Positions 43,935-52,048 of a DNA stretch of 52,736 nt are shown here, piece after piece. Position 1 is the first letter of the stretch; each line of letters opens with the position of its first letter. Location of the stretch: positions 1 through 52,736 of the forward strand of contig JAUHQG010000044.1 in assembly GCA_030408475.1 (NCBI GenBank). Reading direction: 5' to 3'. Made by a program: the position numbers and the translations under genes. This stretch comes from Candidatus Amphrikana amoebophyrae. GTDB lineage: Bacteria; Chlamydiota; Chlamydiia; Chlamydiales; JACRBE01. The notes under the pieces are model-generated. The model saw nothing but the letters and a program-made list of their open reading frames with translations, made no database searches and had not been told where the DNA came from.

Positions 43935-45923
43935 CTAGTTGCTATTCCATTGTTTGTAAAGCTCCATGAGTTCTTTTGATTCAAGAACCCAGTCGGCCAA
44001 TTCTTCATCTCTGCGAGGATCTTTTGGAGCATAACCATATGGATCATCAGGCTTTACACCTAAATAAGCAAGAGATTTTTTAGCAATTTCACGAAATATT
44101 GGAGCTGAACATTTTCCCCCAAAGTGTGTGGTACCAAAACCTGGAATAAATCTTTTCTCTGGCTCATCAACTGAGATAAAAAGGACAAACTTAGGTTTAG
44201 TCGCAGGACAAAAGCCGATAAAAGTAGAAAAGTGACGCGTTTTATCATATATACCATTGAGCAATTTTTCAGAAGTTGAGCTTTTAGCCGCTTCGGTATA
44301 ACCAAAAACATCACCCAACATTCCTCCGCCCCCTTTTTTAGTCACAAACTTTAAAGAGCGGGTCACCCGATCACAAATATCTTGATCCAATACCCTTTTC
44401 GGTGGGTGAGAATTAATATTAGCTGCAACAATTTCACCTTCGGGATTAACAATTTTCTTAACTAAAGTAGGATAAACTAAATACCCCCCATTAGCAATAA
44501 CACTAAATGCTCTAGCCATCTGAATACTGTTAGCCATTAAGTTATACCCCATTGCCAAGGAAAATGGAGTAGGAGTTGACCATTGTAATTTACCAGCTCC
44601 ATATGTTTTACCTGGAGTGGGCAAAAAACCGGGATTTTCATATGGAAGTTCAATGCCACTTTTCACTCCAAGACCAAATACCTTACTTAATTTTGAGCGG
44701 TACCAGCTAGCTCCAAGTTGATTAACCATAGCGCCAGCGAGTTTAGCCACATAAATATTTGAAGACTTTTGAATCGCCATATCCATATTTAAAAAATTGT
44801 GTTTTCTCACATCTCGAAGAGGCCCTCTTCCAGGAAAAGTGGGGTCATCAACGGCAATAGGCTTATCAGGATCAAAGATAGGCTTTTTGCTTTGAGCGCT
44901 CAATTCCTTATTCGCAAGCAATCCCAAAGCAACAGTAAGCGCTTTAATAGTAGAGCCTGGTTCAAAACATTCAGAAATCGGCATAATACTAGTCGCGCTT
45001 AAGCTTTCAGGATCGTTATAATAGTCACGATAATGAGCAGGATGAAAAAATGGATACTGAGCCATAGCCCACACTTCACCAGAATGAGGATCCATTAAAA
45101 CAGCAACACCCGATTTCCCCTTAACTTTTTCAACACCTTTCTGAAGTTCTTCTTCACAAATAGCTTGTAAGTAGTGATTAATCGTAAGATAGACATCACA
45201 TCCATCATTGGCTTGCTGAATCACTTTTTTTGTTTCAATTTGGTTGCGACCCGACCGTAAAACAACCCTTTTACCCTTATTTCCACTTAAATAATCGTCA
45301 AAAACTGATTCTAATCCGCCAGTAGGAATTGCCCTTAAAGTGATCTCATCTCTACGGTCTCTAACAGTATGAAGAGCTTGACCTAGTAGTTTACCAAAAG
45401 GATAAACCCTTTTATAATCTTTGATAAAAAAAAGGGCATTGGTTGGAATTTTACACTGCTTAGCAAAACCAATAAACCAATTTTGAATCAAAGCTTTCTC
45501 TTCAATGTTAAGCCATTGAATAAGTTTTCGAGAGCGTGATGTACGATTGATTTCTTTTTCAATGAAAGCTTTTTTCTGAGCATCGAGTTTTAAAAACGAA
45601 GTGATTACATCAGCTACTTGAGCTTTGTAAGGCTCACTAATTGCATCTGAATCGACATAAAGATGATACTTTAATACATCATAAGTAAAGGGAGTAGGTT
45701 TTTCAACATGGCCAAATTTTATTGAGGAGTTAGAATAAATTTTACCTCGACGAAAATTGTCTTTAACCACTCTTAAATGTTGATGATTTGCGCTCGCAAC
45801 CCATTTTTCATTTTCTCTTACTTGAAGACGATAAAATTGAATAACTAAGAGTGAAAAAAAGACAAATAAAGAGAAGGCAACAGCTAATACACGTCTACTC
45901 TCTTTGGATGGTCTTAAAGTCAT
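43935..45923 (-). CDS. ftsI: Division transpeptidase PBP3 (FtsI)
   Basis: Class B penicillin-binding protein that cross-links septal peptidoglycan; 662 residues with an N-terminal membrane anchor (VLAVAFSLFVFFSLLVIQFY, about 13-32). The transpeptidase motifs are SxxK as STIK near residue 323, SxN as SSN near 385, and the third box, which reads KSST near 546 rather than canonical K(T/S)GT. A pedestal domain precedes it. It is in the CT270 position, followed closely by murE and preceded by ftsL. The altered third motif may change beta-lactam binding; whether it is lineage-wide is unknown. Confidence 0.93.
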   Translation of the reverse strand: MTLRPSKESRRVLAVAFSLFVFFSLLVIQFYRLQVRENEKWVASANHQHLRVVKDNFRRGKIYSNSSIKFGHVEKPTPFTYDVLKYHLYVDSDAISEPYKAQVADVITSFLKLDAQKKAFIEKEINRTSRSRKLIQWLNIEEKALIQNWFIGFAKQCKIPTNALFFIKDYKRVYPFGKLLGQALHTVRDRRDEITLRAIPTGGLESVFDDYLSGNKGKRVVLRSGRNQIETKKVIQQANDGCDVYLTINHYLQAICEEELQKGVEKVKGKSGVAVLMDPHSGEVWAMAQYPFFHPAHYRDYYNDPESLSATSIMPISECFEPGSTIKALTVALGLLANKELSAQSKKPIFDPDKPIAVDDPTFPGRGPLRDVRKHNFLNMDMAIQKSSNIYVAKLAGAMVNQLGASWYRSKLSKVFGLGVKSGIELPYENPGFLPTPGKTYGAGKLQWSTPTPFSLAMGYNLMANSIQMARAFSVIANGGYLVYPTLVKKIVNPEGEIVAANINSHPPKRVLDQDICDRVTRSLKFVTKKGGGGMLGDVFGYTEAAKSSTSEKLLNGIYDKTRHFSTFIGFCPATKPKFVLFISVDEPEKRFIPGFGTTHFGGKCSAPIFREIAKKSLAYLGVKPDDPYGYAPKDPRRDEELADWVLESKELMELYKQWNSN

Positions 45924-45931
45924 AAATTATC

Positions 45932-46318
45932 CTACTTGGACGATCCAATAATCGTTTTCGTTTCTAAAGAAAAGCGCTCATAAGTAGGCGCTTCAATAGA
46001 GGCATAAATAAAATTGGGAGTGGTCATTGAAATAACAACAATATCATCTTCATAAGGATGGCAAAGATGACTGTATTCACACTGCTTAGCGAGTTGCATT
46101 AAATTACCCGGCGATTCAAACTGCTCAATTTCAAGACTAAGTCTAGCGTTTTTTTCCTCAATAGCGATTAATTGTTTTTCTAATTTGGGGATAAGTATAC
46201 GCAATTTGGTCAGCTCGTTCTGCTCCTCCAAGTAACCATAGGCAGCACTTGCAAAGCTCACAACACAAATAGCTATTTTGACAAGAGTAGATCTCATCAC
46301 TTTTTTCGCCTTATCCAT
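45932..46318 (-). CDS. ftsL: FtsL-like division protein
   Basis: A 128-residue bitopic protein. A short cytoplasmic start is followed by one membrane helix (LVKIAICVVSFASAAYGYL, about 12-30) and a periplasmic coiled coil (LRILIPKLEKQLIAIEEKNARLSLEIEQF). This is the FtsL layout, placed between rsmH and pbp3 exactly as in other dcw clusters and at the CT271 position. The first 22 nt overlap rsmH. The C-terminal ~50 residues have no recognisable motif. Confidence 0.82.
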   Translation of the reverse strand: MDKAKKVMRSTLVKIAICVVSFASAAYGYLEEQNELTKLRILIPKLEKQLIAIEEKNARLSLEIEQFESPGNLMQLAKQCEYSHLCHPYEDDIVVISMTTPNFIYASIEAPTYERFSLETKTIIGSSK

Positions 46319-47217
46319 CTCAATTTTGCACTTCGTGCTCTTTTATTTTTTTTCACCTCTTCAAATGAAGGGGCAATTGGTCTTTTTCCAACTAACTCAA
46401 ACGGAGAGTCAGCTACTTTTTTTCCTCGATCATCTCTAATAGGGGTAGAGGCATCGCGAAATATGTTTTTTACAATTCGATCTTCTAAGCTATGAAAAGA
46501 GATAACACCAATCATCCCCTCAGGAGCTAAGTGATCCAAAGCTTGTAAAAGCCCTTGCTCTAAAACTTCTAACTCACGGTTGACATAGATACGAAGAGCT
46601 TGAAAAATTAAAGTAGCAGGATGAATTTTCCCTCTACCTCCAAGCATGTTAGTAATAATGTCAGAAAGTTGCTTAGTCGTTTCAATTGGTTGAGTTTTTC
46701 TCACATGAGTAATTTCTTCAGCAGCTCTTTTCCAAAAAGGGACTTCGCCATATTCTCTAAAAATTTCACCCAACTCTTTTTCCGAAAGCTCTTCTAATAC
46801 GTGAGAAGCTGACCTTCCTTTGCTTTGATCCATACGCATGTCCAAAGGGGCATCTTCTCGAAAGCTAAACCCACGATCTTTTTGATCAAGCTGCATACTT
46901 GAAACACCAATATCAAAAAAGAAGCCGTCTACTTGCTTAATTTTATGCAATTTAAGCTGATCACTAATATGAGCAAAGTTTGAGTGAATGTAGGTCACTT
47001 TATTTTCGAATGGAGCTAAAGTTTGTTTAGCGATTGAATGAGCTGATAAATCTTGATCGAACCCTAAAAAAGTTTCTATTTCTGGATGAGCTGAGAGTAT
47101 AGCATTAGCGTGACCACCCGCTCCTAAAGTGCCATCACAAAAAACTTTTAAATTAGATTCCTTGAATCCCTGTATCACTTCCTCCGTCAGAACGGATATA
47201 TGCAAGCTCTTGGTCAT
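46297..47217 (-). CDS. rsmH: 16S rRNA (cytosine1402-N4)-methyltransferase RsmH (MraW)
   Basis: SAM-dependent methyltransferase acting on the ribosomal P-site region of 16S rRNA; about 306 residues. Landmarks are ISVLTEEV at the N-terminus, DGTLGAGGHA (SAM motif I), FDIGVSSMQLDQKDRGFSF, and the C-terminal LRIYVNRELEVLEQGL and ISFHSLEDRIVK. I start at ATG 47217; a GTG one codon upstream is equally possible. It overlaps mraZ by 65 nt and ftsL by 22 nt, so the cluster is translationally coupled. CT272 position. Confidence 0.96.
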   Translation of the reverse strand: MTKSLHISVLTEEVIQGFKESNLKVFCDGTLGAGGHANAILSAHPEIETFLGFDQDLSAHSIAKQTLAPFENKVTYIHSNFAHISDQLKLHKIKQVDGFFFDIGVSSMQLDQKDRGFSFREDAPLDMRMDQSKGRSASHVLEELSEKELGEIFREYGEVPFWKRAAEEITHVRKTQPIETTKQLSDIITNMLGGRGKIHPATLIFQALRIYVNRELEVLEQGLLQALDHLAPEGMIGVISFHSLEDRIVKNIFRDASTPIRDDRGKKVADSPFELVGKRPIAPSFEEVKKNKRARSAKLRWIRRKK

Positions 47218-47746
47218 CACTTATTATTTCTTCTTTTATTGGGTCTGGTCTTGGAGTTATCATTTGAGTTGGGGAATAATGAGGATTCATAATTTCTTCT
47301 GTCACATTGAAAAGGCTACCCTCTTCGTTATCATCACATGACAAGAATCCGTCTAAGTCGAACTCATATTTTTCTCGGGACCAGATTTCTATTTTATTAA
47401 GTACACCGGCCACTATGATTTCATTTTCAATCTTAGCAGCGCGTTTGAGTATTGAGGGTATAAGTACACGTCCAAGCTTATCACAAGATGTGTGGTAAAG
47501 AGTGGAAAAGAAGAGAGTAAAGAACTTTCTGTATTTAGCTTGGTGTAACTTAGGTCTAAGGCGTTTAACGATTTGCTCAATTTCTGAACGCTTATAAATA
47601 GCAAGCGAACCACCTAAACCTAGGCCTAAAATAAATTCGAGCGAGCCATTTTCAATAAGGCCATATCGCATGTTTTGAGGGAGCACAAATCGATTTTTCT
47701 CATCGAGTTTTGTCGTTGTAGCGCCTGAAAAGAAAAAGTGTTCCAT
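47153..47746 (-). CDS. mraZ: Transcription regulator MraZ with extended C-terminus
   Basis: Double AbrB/SpoVT-type DNA-binding protein that represses the dcw cluster. The first module contains ATTTKLDEKNRFVLPQNMR, the second CDKLGRVLIPSILKRAAKI. The family begins a few residues before the first Gly-Ala, which favours ATG 47746 (197 aa); ATG 47758 and GTG 47782 are in frame, but the GTG lies inside the likely operator. After residue ~140 comes an acidic tail of ~55 residues (SCDDNEEGSLF, IKEEIISDDQE) absent from typical ~145-aa MraZ and partly overlapping rsmH. To my knowledge the corresponding C. trachomatis cluster has no mraZ. Confidence 0.85.
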   Translation of the reverse strand: MEHFFFSGATTTKLDEKNRFVLPQNMRYGLIENGSLEFILGLGLGGSLAIYKRSEIEQIVKRLRPKLHQAKYRKFFTLFFSTLYHTSCDKLGRVLIPSILKRAAKIENEIIVAGVLNKIEIWSREKYEFDLDGFLSCDDNEEGSLFNVTEEIMNPHYSPTQMITPRPDPIKEEIISDDQELAYIRSDGGSDTGIQGI

Positions 47747-47775
47747 TGCTGTGCCCATATTAACTTGGAAATAGA

Positions 47776-47803
47776 TTTCCACCTAATTCCACATACTACC
47801 CTA
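47776..47803 (-). promoter_or_regulatory. MraZ-box-like repeats
   Basis: On the minus strand three units follow at a 10-nt period: AGGGTAGTAT, GTGGAATTAG, GTGGAAATCT. MraZ boxes are tandem GTGG/TGGG-type repeats with this period. They overlap the -10 hexamer of the mraZ promoter (TAGTAT at 47799-47794), consistent with autorepression. Confidence 0.55.
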
Positions 47804-47822
47804 TTTTCTCTATGGAGGCAAA
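47794..47822 (-). promoter_or_regulatory. Promoter of mraZ-rsmH-ftsL-pbp3-murE cluster
   Basis: TTGCCT (47822-47817), 17-nt spacer, TAGTAT (47799-47794) on the minus strand. The predicted start is near 47787, which gives a ~40-nt leader for the ATG at 47746 and disfavours the GTG at 47782. Confidence 0.5.
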
Positions 47823-48088
47823 TAGTTTTGCACATTTTTTTTACTACATAAAGATTGTGTTAACAAGTTGCAATTAGTTAAGACTAAATATGAGTGACTT
47901 AAAAAGAATCCACAATAAAAAATCAATGTGGGAACAAGTGGTAATTGACTTGTTATTAATTACGATTTTATTAAAAAAATAGAAATAAACTCTAATTAAG
48001 AATTGAAGAGTTAAGATTTTGCTTCTTTCAATATTTAGCGGATTTTGATATCCAGAAGCTATTACTATATTTTTTAACGGTTTATTAT
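47823..48088. other. Divergent intergenic region mraZ / 168-aa gene
   Basis: About 340 nt separate the two genes, including the mraZ promoter. The remainder is AT-rich with no ORF, RNA gene or strong hairpin. TTGATA-N17-TATTTT (48045-48073) could serve the plus-strand gene, though it would leave a leader of only about 10 nt. Confidence 0.4.
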
Positions 48089-48595
48089 ATGGCTCACGGA
48101 AAAACAATTGATGACCTTGGTCAAGATGCATACAATCGGTATGCTGCGGCAAATTCCACAGGACAAAATTTATCAGACGCCTCAGTCGTCACCATTCAAA
48201 CTTCTCAAGATCGAAATACTCCAGTTAGCCAATCTCATCTCAGTGTAGTTTTGCAGACTGAAGAGAAAAATAAACCATTTGCAGACACTTCCCCTCCCCC
48301 AGGATATTCATCTAAAACAAATAAAGCATTTATGAACCAATTTGTACCAAGTTTAGGATCGACCGGAAAAATTGAGGCAAGTATTCATAGACTTGAAAAT
48401 AAAATTGCCAATCTTAAAGCTCAATATGAAGAAGATGAAAGCAAAGGAGCTGCAATTGAAGCAGCTGTATTAAATTATATTGGAAATGAAATTATTCATG
48501 CCGAAAATGTATTGCATCTGTTACAATTAATTCTCGAGATGTCCAAATTAAAAGGACAAATTGAAGGCTCTAGAAGAAGCAGCCAAAAAGGATAA
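48089..48595 (+). CDS. Conserved-context hypothetical protein (168 aa), CT273 position
   Basis: Not recognised by sequence. No ribosome-binding site is evident before the ATG. Residues 1-90 are Ser/Thr/Gln/Pro-rich and probably disordered; 95-160 form a coiled-coil/helical region (KIEASIHRLENKIANLKAQYEEDE, then LNYIGNEIIHAENVLHLLQLILEMSKLKG). It is located upstream of the TPR gene and dnaA, as CT273 is upstream of CT274-275. A disordered N-terminus plus helical core next to a chaperone-like TPR gene would fit a type III secretion substrate, but this is inference. Confidence 0.65.
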   Translation: MAHGKTIDDLGQDAYNRYAAANSTGQNLSDASVVTIQTSQDRNTPVSQSHLSVVLQTEEKNKPFADTSPPPGYSSKTNKAFMNQFVPSLGSTGKIEASIHRLENKIANLKAQYEEDESKGAAIEAAVLNYIGNEIIHAENVLHLLQLILEMSKLKGQIEGSRRSSQKG

Positions 48596-48616
48596 TCCTC
48601 TTAAAAGAGACAAACT

Positions 48617-49012
48617 ATGGAAAAAATAGATTGGAAGCAAGTTTTAGGATGGGGAGAGAATGAAATCTCTGATCTCACTTATGTTGGTTATTCTTATGTA
48701 AAAGAAGGTCACTACCATATTGCATTGAGATTTTTTGAAGCTTTAGTCGCGCTAGAACCCGATAATTTATATTGCATGCAAACGCTAGGCGCCCTTTATT
48801 TGCAAACTGGAAACCACCTATATGCCCTTAACTATTTAGAAAAATCACTTAAAAAAGATCCCCTCCACATTAAGACTCTTCTTAACCGCGCTAAAACTCT
48901 TTTTTTATTGGGATATAAAAAACAAGCTACTGCTCAAACTCAAATCTTACTTAAAGCTGATGACAAAACAATAGTAGACCGTGCAGAAGCTCTTTTGATG
49001 GCTTATTCTTGA
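48617..49012 (+). CDS. TPR protein, CT274-like / LcrH-SycD-type
   Basis: A 131-residue all-helical protein. Three TPR units are visible: LTYVGYSYVKEGHYHIALRFFEALVALEPDN, YCMQTLGALYLQTGNHLYALNYLEKSLKKDP and HIKTLLNRAKTLFLLGYKKQATAQTQILLK. The size and layout match class II type III secretion chaperones (LcrH/SycD) and the CT274 gene at this place. The preceding gene ends 21 nt upstream and may be its partner. Ribosome-binding site AAAGAGA. Confidence 0.8.
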   Translation: MEKIDWKQVLGWGENEISDLTYVGYSYVKEGHYHIALRFFEALVALEPDNLYCMQTLGALYLQTGNHLYALNYLEKSLKKDPLHIKTLLNRAKTLFLLGYKKQATAQTQILLKADDKTIVDRAEALLMAYS

Positions 49013-49493
49013 TCCTTTAACCCAAGTTAGTTATTAATTTGGGCTTAATTGAAAGTAAAAAATCTGGCTAGTCTGGCCTAATTTTTGAAATGACTGTTAC
49101 ACACAACTAGGGTTTTTATATTTTTGTTTTTTTTTCCACATCGGCGATTTTGATCTTCAACGAGTTAGTGATTATAAACACGTTTTCAACAGCAAATTTT
49201 CTTGCCGCCTTAGTCAAAATAGTGTTAGAGTTGCGACGTAAATTACACTACTCAAGATGTTTGTGGAAACGTTGTTCAAAAAACTACAACGAAAAAGTTA
49301 TGAACAAAAAGATGGGAAGTGTTGTAAGAGTTAAGACTTCAAGTTTAGGTAGTAATCCCTTTTCTTTTGGTTCGCATCTTTTTGAAAATAGCTTAATAGC
49401 AATTGAGAACGATTTGTGAACATGAAAATGGAAACCGCCTAATTTGATGCATTGTATTTTTAAACACTTTCACGATTGAACAAGGAACGCTTA
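49013..49493. other. Intergenic region upstream of dnaA
   Basis: 481 nt without a convincing gene; an 89-codon ORF (49150-49419) starts with a non-ATG codon and has no ribosome-binding site. It contains several degenerate DnaA-box-like 9-mers: TTTTCCACA (49132-49140, one mismatch), TTATAAACA (49172-49180), TGTGGAAAC (49262-49270, reverse) and TTATGAACA (49298-49306), each of the latter with two mismatches. They could serve dnaA autoregulation. Confidence 0.35.
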
Positions 49494-50843
49494 ATGCTCG
49501 CAGAATTGAAGACAGAAGAATGTTGGACACAGTTTTTAGATTTTATATCCAAGCAATGCAGCGCATCTGAATTTCAGAATTGGTTTGCACCAATTAAAGT
49601 GCTGGAATTAACGGATCAACAAATTACTCTGCAAGTTCCTAACATTTTTGTGCGCGAATATTTACTCGATAATTATCGAAGAGAACTCTCCTCATTTATG
49701 CCAACGGACGAAAATGGTAATCCTTCAATTGTCTTTAAAGTAGCGGAAGTAAAAAAAGAGAGTTTTGTCCCTGAACAAGCGATGATTGAATTTCCAACTA
49801 TTGATCCAGGCAATGAAAAGTTTGAGAGTCGATTAAATCCTTCATATACTTTTGATACCTTTATAGAAGGGCCATCTAACCAATTTGTAAAATCGGCAGC
49901 TTTAGGCGTGGCGGCACGCCCAGGGAAGTCGTATAATCCCCTCTTTATTCATGGTGGAGTTGGTCTTGGAAAAACTCACCTACTCCATGCTATTGGCCAC
50001 ACTATTCAAGGCGAGAAGAAAAAAATGCGGGTTCAGTGTATTACAACTGAAGCTTTTATCAATGACTTAGTCGATAGCTTACGCAATAAATCGGTTGATA
50101 AAATGAAGCGCTTTTACCGCTCATTAGACGTTCTTATTGTCGATGATATTCAATTTTTACAAAATAGACTCAACTTTGAAGAAGAGTTTTGTAACACATT
50201 TGAGAGCCTTATTAATCAAAGTAAGCAAGTGATTATTTCTTCCGATAAGCCGCCAAGTCAACTCAAACTTTCAGAGCGTTTAATTGCCCGAATGGAGTGG
50301 GGTTTAGTGGCTGGAATAGGAGCGCCTGATTTTGAAACTCGCGTTGCTATTTTACAATATAAAGCAGAGTCACGAGGTTTACGTATTCCTGATAATATTG
50401 CCTATTTTATCGCTGAACACATTTATGACAACGTGCGCCAACTTGAAGGGGCTATTAATAAACTGAGTGCCTATTGCCGATTAATGGGCTTAGATGTTTC
50501 ATTAGATGTAGTTGAAAGAACATTAAGTGAGATGTTCCAAGTGGCCAATCACAATAAGATTTCAGTTGAAGCGATTTTAAAATCAGTGTCCGCGATGTTT
50601 AATGTTAGAATTAGTGATTTGAAGGGTCAATCTCGATCTAAAGAAATTGCACTGCCAAGGCAAGTCGCGATGTACTTAGCCAAAGAGTTGATTAATGAAT
50701 CGCTGATTAAGTTGGCCTCATCATTTGGTGGAAAGACTCACTCTACACTTTTACACTCTTGGAATAAGATTAAAAAAGCGATGCAAAGTGATGAAATCTT
50801 ACGTCGCCAAGTGCAGATGACTAAGCAAAACTTAGGTTCTTAA
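49494..50843 (+). CDS. dnaA: Chromosomal replication initiator DnaA
   Basis: Binds DnaA boxes and opens the origin; 449 residues. Domain I (about 1-85) is followed by a short linker; AAA+ domain III has the Walker [10 protein letters not shown] (154-162), Walker [11 protein letters not shown] and sensor ISSDKPP. Domain IV carries the DNA-binding signature [43 protein letters not shown] at 49494 with an AAGGA site 7 nt upstream is preferred over the TTG 18 nt earlier. It corresponds to CT275 (dnaA_2); Chlamydiae usually encode two DnaA proteins. Confidence 0.97.
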   Translation: MLAELKTEECWTQFLDFISKQCSASEFQNWFAPIKVLELTDQQITLQVPNIFVREYLLDNYRRELSSFMPTDENGNPSIVFKVAEVKKESFVPEQAMIEFPTIDPGNEKFESRLNPSYTFDTFIEGPSNQFVKSAALGVAARPGKSYNPLFIHGGVGLGKTHLLHAIGHTIQGEKKKMRVQCITTEAFINDLVDSLRNKSVDKMKRFYRSLDVLIVDDIQFLQNRLNFEEEFCNTFESLINQSKQVIISSDKPPSQLKLSERLIARMEWGLVAGIGAPDFETRVAILQYKAESRGLRIPDNIAYFIAEHIYDNVRQLEGAINKLSAYCRLMGLDVSLDVVERTLSEMFQVANHNKISVEAILKSVSAMFNVRISDLKGQSRSKEIALPRQVAMYLAKELINESLIKLASSFGGKTHSTLLHSWNKIKKAMQSDEILRRQVQMTKQNLGS

Positions 50844-50854
50844 GGCGCAGCCAT

Positions 50855-50883
50855 GGGGCAAAACGTCGTAGACGTTTTGCCCC
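50855..50883 (+). terminator. Strong hairpin after dnaA
   Basis: GGGGCAAAACGTC (50855-50867), loop GTA, then the exact complement (50871-50883). No T-tract follows, so it may act with the next hairpin or as an RNA-stabilising structure. Confidence 0.6.
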
Positions 50884-51077
50884 CTCGCGTTTGTTGAAGC
50901 CGTTTTGCCAAAGGCAAAAAGGCAAAACATGCGAAAAAACCGAAGGTTTTCAAAGCATTTCTCTTGCCATAAGCAACTTGTTATTAATCAGTTAATTGTT
51001 ATTTAGAGCTTTAGCGACTGTGGCAATAGAACCAAAGTGGAATCCGCCCCGAGAAGTGATCAGTAAAAGCTGCGAAT

Positions 51078-51100
51078 CAATGTACAGCAGCTTTACATTG
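51078..51100. repeat. Degenerate copy of the TTTACAT palindrome
   Basis: CAATGTACAGCAGCTTTACATTG is a near-palindrome with two mismatched positions and shares GCTTTACATT with 10065-10083 and 13583-13616. Confidence 0.45.
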
Positions 51101-51149
51101 CTTTTTATCTATATATATGTTATTATTTTTCCTTTCCTAAGAGGAAATA

Positions 51150-51974
51150 ATGCAAAGAATGACTATTGCGCCAAACCCAGTTTCACAAAACTTTTCACAG
51201 TTTTTATTTCTTGATAAAATTTTTTTTAGTCTTAAAGTTGCAACTATATCAATATTATGCATTTCCGTACTTATAAAGTGTTTTATCAAATGGAATCAAC
51301 CTCCCCCATCTAAACCTAAAAAAGATGATGTTCCTTCCTCTCAATTTAGTGCCGAAATATTAACCGTAGAAACAGTCAATAAAGCTAAATGGCCTGAAGT
51401 TATAGAAATTATGAACATTTGGATAAAAAAATCCAATGATTTTTATAGAGATATTCATAATAATGATCTAAATAGTATGCTAAGGGCTAAACGGTTAAAG
51501 AATGACCCTGCTGAAATATTTGTGATAGCTACTCATATTTATTGTTCTATAGAAAGATGTTTAAAAGCCAAACGTCCATTAACAGAAAATTCTGAAGAGA
51601 ATTGGGACACTGTATTGGTTTGCAGAGATAGATCTACCAAGATTCAGGCTATTGCTTTACATGATCAAGAAAATAATAAACTCGCTTATTTAGCCACTCA
51701 TCCAAATAATTTAAAGCATGTTAAAACAAAAAAAACCAGAACTAAAGGTGCTGGATCCAAAATTATGTTGCACTTGATTTCACTTTCTTTAAAATTGAAT
51801 AGAGCTCTTTTATTAGATTCCACTGACATTGCTAAAGAATTTTATAAAAGATTTGGATTTGAGGTTATTCGTACTAGGTATTATTACTGTGACCCAATGA
51901 AACTCACTATGCAAACAGTTAAAAATCTGATCCAATCAAAATCACCTGTTTATAGAAATTTTCGTTATGCATGA
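51150..51974 (+). CDS. Membrane-anchored GNAT-fold acetyltransferase-like protein
   Basis: A 274-residue protein. An AAGAGGAAAT site precedes the ATG. One membrane segment lies at about 25-46 (FFSLKVATISILCISVLIKCF), followed by a Pro/Lys-rich linker (50-62). The C-terminal half has GNAT features: strand 4 as KLAYLATHPNNL (177-188), the acetyl-CoA loop TKGAGSKI (198-205), and FYKRFGFEV (231-239), the usual alpha4-beta6 segment. The substrate is unknown. A membrane anchor on a GNAT domain is uncommon; it may act at the inclusion membrane or on a membrane substrate. It could also be a degenerate GNAT. Confidence 0.72.
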   Translation: MQRMTIAPNPVSQNFSQFLFLDKIFFSLKVATISILCISVLIKCFIKWNQPPPSKPKKDDVPSSQFSAEILTVETVNKAKWPEVIEIMNIWIKKSNDFYRDIHNNDLNSMLRAKRLKNDPAEIFVIATHIYCSIERCLKAKRPLTENSEENWDTVLVCRDRSTKIQAIALHDQENNKLAYLATHPNNLKHVKTKKTRTKGAGSKIMLHLISLSLKLNRALLLDSTDIAKEFYKRFGFEVIRTRYYYCDPMKLTMQTVKNLIQSKSPVYRNFRYA

Positions 51975-51996
51975 TAATGGTTAAAAACCCAGGTTT

Positions 51997-52039
51997 CCAA
52001 AGGGAAAATCCCTTTGGCGGGGTTTGGGGCAGAGCCCCA
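51997..52039. terminator. Bidirectional double hairpin between convergent genes
   Basis: CCAAAGGGA (51997-52005), loop AAA, TCCCTTTGG (52009-52017), then TGGGGC (52025-52030), AGA, GCCCCA (52034-52039). It lies between the GNAT gene and the ComF-like gene, both of which end here. The GGGGTTTGGGGCAGAGCCCC type sequence is a recurrent terminator-like motif in several bacterial genomes. Confidence 0.7.
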
Positions 52040-52048
52040 TAGATCTGT

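Larger units (their letters stand above)
50844..51149. other. Intergenic region after dnaA
   Basis: 306 nt, no gene. It holds a perfect hairpin (50855-50883), a second structure from repeated GGCAAAA units (about 50902-50930) and a third inverted repeat (AAAGCTGC 51066-51073 / GCAGCTTT 51087-51094) that overlaps a degenerate copy of the ATGTAAAGC palindrome (51078-51100). The sequence near 50850-50900 is locally more GC-rich. Confidence 0.6.

Noticed and set aside
49150-49419. 89-codon ORF before dnaA
   Set aside because: Non-ATG start, no ribosome-binding site and composition of translated AT-rich spacer.
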